Origin: Paenibacillus sp. FSL W8-0186 | GTDB lineage: Bacteria > Bacillota > Bacilli > Paenibacillales > Paenibacillaceae | Reading direction: 5' to 3' | NCBI RefSeq assembly: GCF_037969765.1 | Contig: NZ_CP150207.1 | Span: 5,593,311 to 5,657,310 of the forward strand | Length of the DNA stretch: 64,000 bases | Shown: positions 8,056 through 17,834 of the stretch, one piece after another | Layout: each line of letters begins with the position of its first letter | Numbering within the stretch: position 1 is the first letter of the stretch | Made by a program: the position numbers and the translations under genes | The notes under the pieces: model-generated | The model's input: only the letters and a program-made list of their open reading frames with translations | What the model was told of the DNA's origin: nothing | Database searches by the model: none

Positions 8056-8109
8056 GGGAGCACAATTACCCTTCACCGTTTCCCCTCGGCTGCCTTGTAA
8101 TGTGCTCCC
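8056..8109 (-). promoter_or_regulatory. glpD leader hairpin, candidate GlpP antitermination site
   Basis: GGGAGCACATTAC and GTAATTGTGCTCCC form a 13-bp stem with one bulge, about 40 bases upstream of the glpD ribosome-binding site, followed by TTTCTTG. In Bacillus subtilis, glpD has an inverted-repeat terminator in its leader that GlpP overcomes when glycerol 3-phosphate is present. The position and form fit this; the T-run is weak. It could instead end htrA transcription. Confidence 0.55.
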
Positions 8110-8189
8110 CTGCGTATTGACTTCATTTGCTTCAATTCAGACTATAATCCCTATAGCTTCCCAATGGCCTTCCGGCGGTCCTCACTACC

Positions 8190-9497
8190 CTAATGATCAA
8201 GCTCAAACTCGCCGAAGCCAGACTCCCCGTCATCATACTCCCCACCGGGCATATCGTACGTATCGTCCTCCAGCTCCGCATCTTCAGGCTTATCCGCCAG
8301 CTTGACCTTGACACGCTGCAGCTCGCCTTCCCGATAAAAGCTGACCTCCATATCCTCGCCGATCTTCTTGTGTCCGTACAAATACTTGCGCAGATCAAGC
8401 GTCGATTGGATCGGCTGCTTGTCGAGCTTAACGATGACATCATTGAGCTTCAGCCCTGCCGATTTTGCCGGGCCATGTGCTTCCAGCACGATAACGCCGT
8501 CCTTCACATCCTCCGGCAGCATCAATTCCCGGTGATCCTCGTCGCTAAATATGGAGAACGGATTGTTCAAATCAAGAGTATATACGCCCAAGTACGGACG
8601 AGCCACCTTTCCGTGCTCCATCAAATCGTCAACCGTCTTCATGACCTCGCTGACCGGAATGGCGAATCCCAGACCTTCCACGCCCATATCGGCAATTTTC
8701 ATCGTATTGATGCCGATCAGCTCGCCGTTCAGATTGACCAGCGCTCCGCCGCTATTGCCGTCGTTGATCGCCGCGTCGGTCTGAATAACTTCCTGCTCCC
8801 AGTCATAATTACCGTCCTGGTTGATCGATACCGGTATTACCCGGCTCGTATAACTGACGATGCCCGAGGTCAGCGTACCCCCAAGCCCCAGCGGATTGCC
8901 TACGGCAAGTACGGTCTCTCCCGGACGCAGGTTCGTGGAATCCCCAAGCGATATCACGGAGGTAATCCCCCTGTCATCCACTTCCAGAACCGCGATGTCG
9001 CTGATGACGTCCTGACCTACCACTGAGGCTTCCTTCGAATCCCCGCTGCTCGTCAAGATTTCCAAATCACTGGCTCCTTGAATGACATGCGCATTCGTAA
9101 TGATGAAGGCCTTGCCTTTCTCTTTCTTAAAAATAACACCAGATCCAAGCGCCGCCTGCTCTGGATCTCCGCCTGACAGCTCGTTATGGTTCAGAATGCT
9201 AACGACCGTGGGCCCGACCTTTGCGGCCGCCGTGCTGATCCGGCTGAACGGGTCAAGATCTCCGCCAAACACGGTACCTCCCGCAGCAAATCTGGCCTTG
9301 GAAGAGGGAAGCCCCGTAATGAAACTGAAGAGCAGCACTGCAACAATCGCGCTCAGCACGGAAGAAACGATCGACACCTGCAGGGTGGACCACCCCGAGC
9401 CGCGCTTCCTTCTGTTCCACCCGCGCCGGCTCTCTGCTCTCCGATCATGCCGCCGCGATATTTTCGTGGAATAAAAATCGTCATCAAACAATCCCAT
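8190..9497 (-). CDS. htrA: HtrA-like serine protease with PDZ domain
   Basis: A membrane-anchored DegP/HtrA quality-control protease of 435 residues. Residues 1-40 are basic and cytoplasmic, 41-63 form one membrane segment (VSIVSSVLSAIVAVLLFSFI), and the trypsin-like domain faces outside. The catalytic triad is His137 (TNAHVIQ), Asp167 (SDIAVLEV) and Ser249 (DGNSGGALVN). One PDZ domain follows at about 310-400 (GPAKSAGLKLNDVIVKLD). The tail is very acidic. It lies downstream of the wal operon, the position of yycK/htrC in Bacillus. ATG 9497 has GAGGGAGAG upstream. Probable role: degradation of misfolded exported proteins. Confidence 0.93.
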   Translation of the reverse strand: MGLFDDDFYSTKISRRHDRRAESRRGWNRRKRGSGWSTLQVSIVSSVLSAIVAVLLFSFITGLPSSKARFAAGGTVFGGDLDPFSRISTAAAKVGPTVVSILNHNELSGGDPEQAALGSGVIFKKEKGKAFIITNAHVIQGASDLEILTSSGDSKEASVVGQDVISDIAVLEVDDRGITSVISLGDSTNLRPGETVLAVGNPLGLGGTLTSGIVSYTSRVIPVSINQDGNYDWEQEVIQTDAAINDGNSGGALVNLNGELIGINTMKIADMGVEGLGFAIPVSEVMKTVDDLMEHGKVARPYLGVYTLDLNNPFSIFSDEDHRELMLPEDVKDGVIVLEAHGPAKSAGLKLNDVIVKLDKQPIQSTLDLRKYLYGHKKIGEDMEVSFYREGELQRVKVKLADKPEDAELEDDTYDMPGGEYDDGESGFGEFELDH

Positions 9498-9838
9498 CCG
9501 AACTCTCTCCCTCCGTGACTTGCTCCTAGGCTACTCGCTTCCGACTCGTCTCATGCTTGCAATTAAAGCGAAGCTCTTACTTCACCTTATTCCCGGTAGG
9601 CAAAGCCATATGTCCGTACAAACTCCTTACTCCTTAACGAGATGGTTCAGTATGAAGTTGCTGGCTTCCTGTAAAATTTTATTTTTCAAAGTGTTAGGAA
9701 TGTTTCTGCTCATAAAAGACTAAACTAAGGATAAAGCGATAGATTCATAGATTCATTTTATTTTACCATATACGAAGCGTTCCTGAAGGTTTTTCCATTG
9801 AGGGAAATACCGGGAATTTAAACTTAAGGAGGATGATT
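9498..9838. other. Divergent intergenic region htrA / small gene
   Basis: A spacer of 341 bp that must hold the promoters for leftward htrA and the rightward small gene. An open frame of 67 codons at 9520-9723 lacks a ribosome-binding site and family features, so I do not call it a gene. No other structure was seen. Confidence 0.5.
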
Positions 9839-10042
9839 ATGGATTATTTCTCCCCGATGGACGAGGTAAATATCCTGGCCAAGCTGGCCGATCTTAAGGA
9901 GGACCACTATCATCAGCTGCTAACGCTAAGCGCTATGATGGAGCTGCTCATTGAGAAGGGCGTTCTCAGCCGCGAAGAGATTGCTCAGAAGACCACTGAA
10001 CTGGACAGCTCTAAGGCTCGCCCACCCTATCCCACGGCGTAG
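9839..10042 (+). CDS. Small conserved-type hypothetical protein (67 aa)
   Basis: A helical, acidic protein of 67 residues starting MDYFSPMDEVNILAKLADLK. A strong ribosome-binding site (TAAGGAGG, six bases before ATG 9839) supports it as a real gene. It is the only rightward gene in the htrA-wal region and its last 32 bases overlap the 3' end of walJ on the other strand, so the two transcripts are convergent. I recognise no family. The motif of alternating leucines suggests a small helical bundle or a dimerising adaptor, but no role is shown. Confidence 0.65.
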   Translation: MDYFSPMDEVNILAKLADLKEDHYHQLLTLSAMMELLIEKGVLSREEIAQKTTELDSSKARPPYPTA

Positions 10043-10826
10043 GACGATCCGCATAGGTGTCGCACAGGCGGAACTCGCTGTCCTTATAGAAGCAGCCGCG
10101 GTCCTCCATAGCGCTTCGAACCGACATTTTGGCCAGGTCCAGCATGTTATGCTCCTTGCTGAGATGGGCCAGATAGGTGCGCTTCATACGGCCGTTAAGC
10201 AGATCGCTGAGCACCTCGCCCGAGGCTTCATTCGATAAATGCCCCATATCGCCAAGAATTCGCCGCTTAATATTCCAGGGGTAACGCCCCATCCGCAGCA
10301 TTTCGATATCGTGATTGGCCTCCAGCACAAGCACGTCCGAATCGGCGATCGCTTGCTTCACTTTATCGCTTGCGTAGCCCAGATCCGTGCAAACGCTCAG
10401 CTTCTCCCGACCATCGCTGAAGGTATAACCGACAGGCTCTGCCGCGTCATGCGAAATGCCGAACGACTCCACCCGCATTGACCCGAAATCTCGCGCTTCC
10501 CCGGTTCCCAGAAGGCAGCGGTTCTCCTCGGGAATGCTGCCGATCGACTTCTCCATCGCCTGCCATGTCTTCTCATTGGCATAAATGGGCAAGTTATATT
10601 TTCTCGCTACGGCCCCAAGCCCTTTAATATGGTCGGAATGCTCATGCGTCACCAGAATGCCCGTCAAATTCTCTCCGGTCAAACCGCGTTCCAGCAGCAG
10701 TTCATCTATACGGCGGGCACTGAACCCCGCATCGATCATCAGTGTAATCTCTCCGTCCGTCACTACCGTTGCATTCCCGGTAGATCCGCTCGACAGTATC
10801 GTAAATCGTAAACCCATGTTCCCCAT
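10011..10826 (-). CDS. walJ: MBL-fold metallohydrolase WalJ (YycJ)
   Basis: A metallo-beta-lactamase-fold hydrolase of the WalJ/YycJ family, last gene of the wal operon. WalJ has been linked to coordination of cell division with replication and to exonuclease-like DNA processing. The N-terminus reads MGLRFTILSSGSTGN and the metal-binding motif is THEHSDHIKG; a second histidine region is LSKEHNMLDLAK. The first ATG (10826) overlaps the walI stop (TAATG), with GAAGGAG only two bases before it; ATG 10817 gives the N-terminus usual for the family and may be the real start. Length 271 residues fits the family. Confidence 0.93.
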   Translation of the reverse strand: MGNMGLRFTILSSGSTGNATVVTDGEITLMIDAGFSARRIDELLLERGLTGENLTGILVTHEHSDHIKGLGAVARKYNLPIYANEKTWQAMEKSIGSIPEENRCLLGTGEARDFGSMRVESFGISHDAAEPVGYTFSDGREKLSVCTDLGYASDKVKQAIADSDVLVLEANHDIEMLRMGRYPWNIKRRILGDMGHLSNEASGEVLSDLLNGRMKRTYLAHLSKEHNMLDLAKMSVRSAMEDRGCFYKDSEFRLCDTYADRPTPWDRVGEP

Positions 10827-11575
10827 TACTCCTTCGATTCCTTCGTGTTAGGACTGATGACGTCCCCGCTAATGCCTTGCACGTAATACTCTTCTCTGCT
10901 CTCCAGCAAGAAGCGCCATGCCGGCGATGCCGGCAGGTCGGCGTCCGAATCGAACACCTGGCCATAATATCCGAGCTCAATGCTCGTTACTACCGAGCCC
11001 TCCGGCAGGAAATTCTCAATAAGATTGCCCAGAGCCTTGGAAGCGGACAGCACCTGCTGCTCCTTCTCATCGGCCGATTCGTTAATTTCAATCATGTCCT
11101 GACGATAAGACACGATCTTCTGATTGGCGTAATGCAGCTCTAAATTGATTTTGAAGAGCGGCCACTTCCCGTCCACAAGCGGATGGAGAACGAATACATT
11201 TTCGTTTCCCGCCCATTCGTCATAACGGTAATTTCCGATGTCGGGAAGGCTCTGCTTCAGCGCATTGGCCAGCTCCTTCGGCGTAAAAATCAGCTTGCTG
11301 TCCACAGGAACCGGCAGATCGGTTACTTTATGGCTCTGCTGCCCGTCCACAAAGCGGTAGGATATCTTGCGCAGCTGTGGCGAATCGCTCGGAATTTGCG
11401 CCAGCACCTTGATTCGCTTGCTCTCCATCACCTTCTGCGTACTGCTCTCCAGGGAAGTAAGGTCCGGATTGGAGTCGGCCTGCTCCCTCAGGTCATTCCA
11501 GAGCTGGTAGCCAAGCACTAAATTCAGCAGCAAGAAGGCGTAAATAAGCACATTTTTAGCTCTGCCCCAATCCAT
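10826..11575 (-). CDS. walI: Two-component system regulatory protein WalI (YycI)
   Basis: A single-pass membrane protein of 249 residues that, with WalH, restrains or modulates the WalK kinase from outside the membrane. It has the typical start MDWGRAKNVLIYAFLLLNLV (short cytoplasmic start and one membrane helix). The extracellular YycI domain follows, with AWRFLLESREEYYVQGISGD near the C-terminus. It is encoded between walH and walJ on the same strand, the standard order. Its stop overlaps the walJ start. Sequence conservation of this family is low, so the call rests on the N-terminus, size and position together. Confidence 0.92.
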   Translation of the reverse strand: MDWGRAKNVLIYAFLLLNLVLGYQLWNDLREQADSNPDLTSLESSTQKVMESKRIKVLAQIPSDSPQLRKISYRFVDGQQSHKVTDLPVPVDSKLIFTPKELANALKQSLPDIGNYRYDEWAGNENVFVLHPLVDGKWPLFKINLELHYANQKIVSYRQDMIEINESADEKEQQVLSASKALGNLIENFLPEGSVVTSIELGYYGQVFDSDADLPASPAWRFLLESREEYYVQGISGDVISPNTKESKE

Positions 11576-11666
11576 GTTCCGCGACCTCCCTTAATTAAAT
11601 AAATGGCGCTTGTTCTTTCCTGCTGCACATGAAGTGACGCAGCTTGTCTTGCCCTTCGCCTATACC

Positions 11667-12947
11667 CTAATTCAGCTCATGTACAGCGCCGCTGCTCAGC
11701 TCGACGATCCAGGTCGGCTTCAGCAGCAGCCCCTCCTGGCTCAGCGAAGGCAAATACGCCGGGTACAGGTTGATGACGTTAGACAGCTTCTCGATCTTGT
11801 CCCTCAGCTCCTGGCCGCCGGACAGCTGAACGACCTGCTTGTCCCAGTCTCCCGCTTTGACATATAGCAAGGAACGTTCATATCCTGTAATCGTGCCTTG
11901 CCGCAGGTCCAGCGAGATGGTTCCGAAACGGAAGGACCGGAAATCCATAATCGGAAAAGCCCCAAACTGCCCATTCCCGAAATACTGGCGGAATACCACC
12001 CCGTCCATCTCATCCGAACCGTCCATTTGCTCCAAGCGGTAGCTGCCGTTCCAGCCGCCATGCTGATTCACGAAGTCGATCGAGGATAACGCATTGCTTG
12101 CCGGGCTGTTCTCGCCTGCAGACGGCGCCGCCGGATCGGTATAGTTAATCCAGTTCCCATCCTGCCTTACCTGCAGGCTCCGCTTACTGTCCGTATAAAT
12201 TTCTGAACCGTCCTTCTCGCGTATGATTCTCGTAATACTCGGGTCAAAGAACAGGCTGCCCTGAATCTGCTCGGTTGAGAACACGCCTACCTTCAGCAGG
12301 GTCTCTACCATATCAATGGGCTTCTCCGGAATATAATAGCCATCCTTCAGCGTGTACGGGATCCAGTCCTTGCCGAAATCGACCTGCTGCCTCACGTCCT
12401 GCACCGTCAAATCGGCCTTCGTTGCCTCAGACACGACATCCCCGTGGGAGCTGAAGAAGAAGACGCGCGCCCGTTCCTCATTTTCCCCGGTATAGATCAA
12501 TATCCGGTGGATACTCTCCTCCTCAAACAGCGGATCAGCGGATATTTGCATCACCTTTTGCAGAAGCGATACGGGCACGCCGCTGCCGAACTGAAGCTCT
12601 ACGCCCGGATATTTGCTGCGGATTTCCGTCCAGTTCATATTGTCTACGGCGTTGCGCTGAAATCCTTCGAACATCCGCCCTTTCAGGCGGGAGTATATCA
12701 AATCGTAGAACATCGAATCCGGGTAAAACACCGTGTGCTGGTTCTCACCCATGTGAACGGATATTTGTGCCGGAAATATGAGCTCCTCAGCCCGCATCTC
12801 CGCCCCCATATTCTCCGTCTTGATATAATCATTCTCCGTCTTGACCACTGGATCGCTGCCCGGGAGCCGGTAAATCAGAAAATAACTCTGCACCAGACTA
12901 CAGACGACAAGCAAAGTAAGCAGGAAAGATTTCACCGTTTCCTTCAC
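11667..12947 (-). CDS. walH: Two-component system regulatory protein WalH (YycH)
   Basis: A single-pass extracellular regulator of WalK, 426 residues, of the YycH family. A short N-terminus (MKETVK) leads to a membrane helix (SFLLTLLVVCSLVQSYFLIY) and then a long extracytoplasmic domain. It overlaps the walK stop by four bases (ATGA), which suggests translational coupling, and walI follows after about 90 bases. In Bacillus, WalH and WalI form a complex with WalK in the membrane and lower its activity. Length and arrangement are normal for the family. Confidence 0.92.
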   Translation of the reverse strand: MKETVKSFLLTLLVVCSLVQSYFLIYRLPGSDPVVKTENDYIKTENMGAEMRAEELIFPAQISVHMGENQHTVFYPDSMFYDLIYSRLKGRMFEGFQRNAVDNMNWTEIRSKYPGVELQFGSGVPVSLLQKVMQISADPLFEEESIHRILIYTGENEERARVFFFSSHGDVVSEATKADLTVQDVRQQVDFGKDWIPYTLKDGYYIPEKPIDMVETLLKVGVFSTEQIQGSLFFDPSITRIIREKDGSEIYTDSKRSLQVRQDGNWINYTDPAAPSAGENSPASNALSSIDFVNQHGGWNGSYRLEQMDGSDEMDGVVFRQYFGNGQFGAFPIMDFRSFRFGTISLDLRQGTITGYERSLLYVKAGDWDKQVVQLSGGQELRDKIEKLSNVINLYPAYLPSLSQEGLLLKPTWIVELSSGAVHELN

Positions 12948-14779
12948 CGTCCCTCGCCTCCTTGCTCCTGTGTAGGCAGTGTAAAGGTTACTTTGGTGCC
13001 TTCCCCCAGCTCAGATTCCAAAGAAATCGTACCGCCATGGGCCTTCACAATTTCCCGGGCAATGGACAGGCCAAGGCCGGTTCCACCCATATTGCGGGCT
13101 CTAGCCTTGTCCACTCGGTAAAATCTCTCAAAAATACGCTCTAAATCGCGCTTCGGAATACCGATTCCGTTGTCCTGGATCGATATGGCAATCATGCCGT
13201 CATCCACCCGGCGCGCCTCAAAAGCAATCTTTCCGCCTTCTGACGTATATTTCATCGCATTGGATATTAAATTGTCCAGCACTTGATCGATTTGATCCCG
13301 GTCCATCCAGGCGGTATCGACACCTTTCTCGATAAAGATTTCCGGATGAACTCCCTTCTCCTGCATTTGGAAGGAGAATCGATCCACGACCTCTTCCAGC
13401 ATTTCCAGAACGCCGATCGACTGCTTGCGCAGCAGAGCTTCTTTCGAATCGAGACGGGATAAATGAAGCAGATCCGTAACAAGCCGGATCATCCGGTCCG
13501 TCTGATTCTGAATGACGGAAGCGAACCGCGGACCAAGCTCTGGGTCCTGCAGCGCGCCGTCCTCCAGCGCCTCGGTATAGCTCTTGATCGTCGTCAGCGG
13601 CGTCCGCAATTCGTGGGAGACGTTCGCGACGAACTCCCTTCGGGACGCCTCCAGCTTCTCCTGCTCCGTCACGTCCTGCAGTACGGCAATCGTCCCGCTG
13701 ATGCCGAATTCCCGCCGGTGAATCGGCGTAAACGTTACGCGGATGAGAAACATGTCCCCTTCCGGAGAATCGATCTCCAGAATAGCCGAGTGCATCGTTC
13801 CCCGCTCCAGTACAGCCCGTTCCTCCAGCGGCAAATGCAGCAGCGTCATAATATCCTTGCCGCTAACTGCCTCCTCTTGAACCCGCAGCATCTCGCTGGC
13901 TCTGCGGTTCATCAGAATGACCTGATATTTCTCATCCGCGGCGATAACGCCGTCGCTCATATTGGTAAGAATAGAGGCCAGCTTCTCCTTCTCTTCCTCA
14001 TTCTGTGCCAGCGCATCCTGCAGCCGGCTTGTCATATAGTTGAACGCCTTGCTCAACTGGCCGATCTCATCGTTGCCGAGCACCGGCATTTTCTGATGGA
14101 ACCGTCCTTCCGCCACCGCCGTCGCCCGCCGGGTCAGCTCCTTGATCGGCGATGTGATCGTATGTGCGAGGATAACGCCCAATACAGCGGTCAAAGCAAG
14201 GGCCAGCAATAAGCCGGAAATGAATATGCTATTGATCCGCTCCATCGTATCGTAGAGCTCGGTCATCGATGCCGCGATATAAATGGCGCCAACCGTCTTT
14301 CCGTCTCTTACGACGGGCTTGGCTACCACCTTCTTGCGAACATTATCTTCATCGATCATATACTCTTCATTGTCGCGTATGCCCTGCAATGCCCGGCTGA
14401 CTACCGTTTGTGTATTCTTCGTGCCGACGTAATCGGCATGCGATGGCTTGGAGGTTGTCAGAACCCGGCCGCTCGCATCCAGCACCTGAATCTCAGCGCC
14501 GTTAATATTGAATAAATTGTTGACGAGGACACTTAAATTGTCTAGCGATGCATCTGCCGATTCTCCGGTAACCCCCAAGTTTTGCGCAGCCAGCACCGAT
14601 AGCAATGCTGCCCGCTCTTGAAGCTCCTTCGTAAAGTTGCTGGTCAGCGAGGTTTTCATGGCGCTCACGAAATAGACCCCGATCAACTGCATCGCGATCA
14701 GGATCAGGAGCACATAAATCATGATCAGCTTAGCCTGGATCGTACGGAAGAAGGAGGGCAGATTCATCCTAGAATCCAC
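12944..14779 (-). CDS. walK: Cell-wall metabolism sensor histidine kinase WalK (YycG)
   Basis: An essential sensor kinase of 611 residues controlling autolysins and cell-wall turnover with WalR. Order of parts: membrane segment about 12-32 ([20 protein letters not shown]), an extracellular PAS-like region to about 180, second membrane segment about 184-204, HAMP ([20 protein letters not shown]), a cytoplasmic PAS domain, HisKA with the phosphorylated His in [14 protein letters not shown], and the ATPase domain with N box [14 protein letters not shown] and GGTGLGLSI. It overlaps the walR gene end by 11 bases. All catalytic motifs are intact. Confidence 0.96.
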   Translation of the reverse strand: MDSRMNLPSFFRTIQAKLIMIYVLLILIAMQLIGVYFVSAMKTSLTSNFTKELQERAALLSVLAAQNLGVTGESADASLDNLSVLVNNLFNINGAEIQVLDASGRVLTTSKPSHADYVGTKNTQTVVSRALQGIRDNEEYMIDEDNVRKKVVAKPVVRDGKTVGAIYIAASMTELYDTMERINSIFISGLLLALALTAVLGVILAHTITSPIKELTRRATAVAEGRFHQKMPVLGNDEIGQLSKAFNYMTSRLQDALAQNEEEKEKLASILTNMSDGVIAADEKYQVILMNRRASEMLRVQEEAVSGKDIMTLLHLPLEERAVLERGTMHSAILEIDSPEGDMFLIRVTFTPIHRREFGISGTIAVLQDVTEQEKLEASRREFVANVSHELRTPLTTIKSYTEALEDGALQDPELGPRFASVIQNQTDRMIRLVTDLLHLSRLDSKEALLRKQSIGVLEMLEEVVDRFSFQMQEKGVHPEIFIEKGVDTAWMDRDQIDQVLDNLISNAMKYTSEGGKIAFEARRVDDGMIAISIQDNGIGIPKRDLERIFERFYRVDKARARNMGGTGLGLSIAREIVKAHGGTISLESELGEGTKVTFTLPTQEQGGEGR

Positions 14780-15482
14780 CCGCCTTGGAGCTGCGCATCA
14801 TATAGCCAAGCCCGCGCCGGGTCAAAATATACTCGGGCTTGCTCGGATCACTCTCAATCTTCTCACGCAGCCGGCGAATCGTCACGTCCACCGTCCGCAC
14901 GTCTCCGAAATAGTCATAACCCCATACCGCCTGCAGCAGATGCTCTCGGGTCATCACTTTTCCAGCATTCTTCACCAGATAATGAACCAGCTCGAACTCC
15001 CGGTGAGTCAAGTCTAACGGTTCGCCATTTTTGTACACCGTATACATATCTGTATCGATAAACAGCTCAAACAAGCTGATTCCCTGTTTGCCCTCGGCGC
15101 TTTCCAGCTGAGCCGGCTTCTGCTGCCGCCGCATTTGCGCCTTTACCCGGGCGAGAAGCTCCCGTGTGCTAAACGGCTTCGTCACATAATCATCGGCTCC
15201 AAGCTCCAGCCCAAGCACCTTATCGATTTCGCCATCCTTGGCGGTCAGCATAATGATCGGCGTCTGCAGTCTGGCGCGCACCTCTCTGCACACATCCATG
15301 CCATCCTTGCCGGGCAGCATCAAATCAAGCAGAATGAGATCGGGCTGCTCGTTGAATGCCAGCTCTACAGCCTCGATTCCATCGAAAGCAAGGATTACCT
15401 CGTACCCTTCTTTTTCTAGATTGAATTTCAAAATATCGGCAATTGGACGCTCATCGTCCACGACTAAAATTTTACCTAGCAT
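14769..15482 (-). CDS. walR: Cell-wall response regulator WalR (YycF)
   Basis: An OmpR/PhoB-type response regulator of 237 residues, first gene of walRKHIJ. The receiver domain holds the acidic pair DD (residues 9-10), the phospho-acceptor Asp53 ([11 protein letters not shown]) and the conserved Lys in YVTKPFS. The winged-helix domain ends with [13 protein letters not shown] and RRGLGYMMR. It is expected to activate genes for autolysins and other wall enzymes in response to WalK. About 215 bp of intergenic DNA separate it from a divergent response-regulator gene, so both promoters lie there. Confidence 0.96.
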   Translation of the reverse strand: MLGKILVVDDERPIADILKFNLEKEGYEVILAFDGIEAVELAFNEQPDLILLDLMLPGKDGMDVCREVRARLQTPIIMLTAKDGEIDKVLGLELGADDYVTKPFSTRELLARVKAQMRRQQKPAQLESAEGKQGISLFELFIDTDMYTVYKNGEPLDLTHREFELVHYLVKNAGKVMTREHLLQAVWGYDYFGDVRTVDVTIRRLREKIESDPSKPEYILTRRGLGYMMRSSKAGGF

Positions 15483-15697
15483 GATTGCGATTCACCCCAA
15501 ACTTTCGATCATGGCTTTGATCTTCCTCTATCTTACCATATCCTAAGCAGCATCAGCTATCGGGAAGCCTAGGGCAAGTATTGAATGCCCTCGCCTAAAA
15601 CTGTTACTCTATCATTGACGGCGAAGATCCCGTTCGCTTTAGATCATACATACATTTACTTATTTTTACCAGTCACTTAAGGAGGATAATTAACCCT

Positions 15698-16384
15698 ATG
15701 GCCACCATTATGCTCGTCGATGACGATCCCCATATACGCGAACTGATTTGTCTCTATTTATCGAAGGAAGGATTCCGCCCCATTCAGGCCGAAAACGGCG
15801 CCGTGGCGCTGAAAATGATGGAGCAGGAAATCGCCGACCTGGTTGTACTCGACATCATGATGCCGGTCATGGACGGCTGGGAGCTGTGCGCTGAGCTGCG
15901 CCGCCTGTACCCGGATACGCCGCTGCTCATGGTTACTGCGAAGGGCGAAACTGGGCAAAAAATCAAGGGCTTTGATCTGGGCGCCGACGATTATGTCGTG
16001 AAGCCGTTTGAGCCGCTCGAGCTGGTGGCCCGGATCAAAGTGCTGCTCAAGCGCTACAAAATCGCTTCTTCCCAAAGCATTCAGCTCGGGAACATTTTGC
16101 TGGACCGCCAAAGCTATAAAGTGATCCGCGGCTCCGAAGAGTTCATGCTCCCGCCTAAGGAATTCGAGCTTCTATTTAAGCTCGGAAGCTATCCCGGGCA
16201 GATTTTTACCCGCGAGCAGCTGATTGAACAAATCTGGGGTCCGGACTATACAGGGGATGACCGTACGGTTGATGTCCATATCAAAAGGTTGCGCGAACGC
16301 TTCCCCGCAAGCGGCCAGGAGGCACACTCCTTTCATATCGCCACCGTATACGGGCTCGGCTACCGGCTTGTGGTGGACAAATGA
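15698..16384 (+). CDS. OmpR-family response regulator of the RND efflux locus
   Basis: A response regulator of 228 residues. Receiver features: DDD at residues 8-10, phospho-acceptor Asp52 (LDIMMPVMDG), MVTAKGE and YVVKPFEPLEL. The C-terminal winged helix contains DDRTVDVHIKRLRERF and GLGYRLVV. It starts at ATG 15698 after AAGGAGG. It overlaps the kinase gene by four bases (ATGA) and the pair is followed in the same direction by an RND pump and its adaptor. The likely role is local control of the pump, perhaps in response to envelope stress or an antimicrobial; the signal cannot be read from the sequence. Confidence 0.92.
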   Translation: MATIMLVDDDPHIRELICLYLSKEGFRPIQAENGAVALKMMEQEIADLVVLDIMMPVMDGWELCAELRRLYPDTPLLMVTAKGETGQKIKGFDLGADDYVVKPFEPLELVARIKVLLKRYKIASSQSIQLGNILLDRQSYKVIRGSEEFMLPPKEFELLFKLGSYPGQIFTREQLIEQIWGPDYTGDDRTVDVHIKRLRERFPASGQEAHSFHIATVYGLGYRLVVDK

Positions 16385-17730
16385 TCAAATCGCTATATGT
16401 CCGTATTGTTGTGATGTTTCTGGTAGCCATTCTCGTCAGCCTGCTGACTTCTACAATGGTTATCGGTTATTTATACCAGCGTCAGATCCAGGATCAAACC
16501 CAGGACTACATGATCACTTTCGGCCAAAGCCTGATCCGGATTTTCGAGCGGGTCGGATACGACCGCCGGGCTCTGGTGATGGACGACATCAAGGATCTGG
16601 CCAATATGGTCAGCATGCAAATTTTCGACGGCTCCCTGTCCGAGGAAAAATACGGCTCCGATTCCCTAATCGAAGTAAGCCGGGAGCAAGTCGAACGCGT
16701 GCTTCAAGGGGAGACCTTGAAGAGCACTACCTCTGAAGGACATACCTATGTAGGGCTGCCTTTCGGGCATCAAGGCCAAAGCTATGCCATGTTTATCGAA
16801 CCAAGCTCGAACAGCCAGGTCGGTTATCCAATCGGCGGCATGATCCTCACGGGGATCACTGTCCTGTTGGTGGGCGGCAGCCTGTTTTTCGTTGTGGAAG
16901 CCGCCTTTTTGATCCAGCCTTTGCGTAAAATGACGGAAGCGACGAAGCGGATGGCCAAAGGGGATTTCAGCAGCGAACTGAAAGCGCGGCGCAAAGACGA
17001 ATTGGGCGTCCTGGTGCAGAGTTTTAACGAAATGCGTCGGCAGCTGCAGCAAATTGAGGAGATGCGCCAGGACTTCGTCTCTAACGTCTCGCACGAAATT
17101 CAATCGCCGCTTACGTCCATCCGCGGCTTTGCCAAGGCGCTGAAGGAGAACGATACGCTGGACCATAAAAACCGGGATCGATATTTAGACATCATTATCG
17201 CGGAGAGCGAGCGAATGTCCCGAATGAGCGACAATCTGCTGCATTTGGCCTCGCTTGAGTCGAAGCATCATCCGTTCCATCCCGTCACATTCCGGCTCGA
17301 TGAACAGATCCGGCAAACGGCTGTTGCTCTGGAACCGCAATGGGCCGCCAAATCGATTGCGATCGATCTGGATCTGCCTGTCGTCAAAATTTTCGGTGAC
17401 CGGGACCAGCTGGATCAAGTGTGGATCAACCTGCTGGGAAACAGCATCCGCTTTACGCCGGAAGGCGGCAAAATCGCCATTGACGTCCGGCGAGGCATCC
17501 ACCAGGTTTCCGTGACGATCAAAGATACGGGAATCGGCATTGCACCGGAGGATCAGGCTCAAATATTCGAACGGTTCTACAAGGCGGACCGCTCCCGCAA
17601 CCGGGTATATAATGGCAACGGTCTGGGCCTGGCGATCGTCAAAAGAATCGTAGACCTGCATCACGGCCATATCGAAGTGCGCAGCAAGCCCGGAACCGGA
17701 ACGGAAATCACGGTCACCCTGCCATCTTGA
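16381..17730 (+). CDS. Sensor histidine kinase of the RND efflux locus
   Basis: A membrane histidine kinase of 449 residues paired with the upstream regulator. The first membrane segment is at about residues 8-28 (VVMFLVAILVSLLTSTMVIG) and the second at about 155-180 (GMILTGITVLLVGGSLFFVV). They bracket an extracellular sensor domain of about 125 residues. HAMP follows (KRMAKGDFSSELKAR), then HisKA with His in FVSNVSHEIQSPLT, and the ATPase domain with LLGNSIRFTPEGG, DTGIGI and GNGLGLAIVK. The catalytic parts are complete. The extracellular domain has no family that I recognise. Confidence 0.92.
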   Translation: MIKSLYVRIVVMFLVAILVSLLTSTMVIGYLYQRQIQDQTQDYMITFGQSLIRIFERVGYDRRALVMDDIKDLANMVSMQIFDGSLSEEKYGSDSLIEVSREQVERVLQGETLKSTTSEGHTYVGLPFGHQGQSYAMFIEPSSNSQVGYPIGGMILTGITVLLVGGSLFFVVEAAFLIQPLRKMTEATKRMAKGDFSSELKARRKDELGVLVQSFNEMRRQLQQIEEMRQDFVSNVSHEIQSPLTSIRGFAKALKENDTLDHKNRDRYLDIIIAESERMSRMSDNLLHLASLESKHHPFHPVTFRLDEQIRQTAVALEPQWAAKSIAIDLDLPVVKIFGDRDQLDQVWINLLGNSIRFTPEGGKIAIDVRRGIHQVSVTIKDTGIGIAPEDQAQIFERFYKADRSRNRVYNGNGLGLAIVKRIVDLHHGHIEVRSKPGTGTEITVTLPS

Positions 17731-17834
17731 ACAATTTAGTTCTTTTGCCCTGCGAAGTTAATTGTAAATTTGGCTTCTTATTCATATTCAGTTCACATTT
17801 ATAAGGTAATCTTTCTTAAGATAGGAGGATTACC

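Noticed and set aside
13050..13063. Noc-binding site ATTTCCCGGGCAAT in walK
   Set aside because: It matches the Noc site at 13 of 14 bases, but it lies in a conserved coding block (the kinase ATPase domain: EIVKAHG region) where codons explain it.
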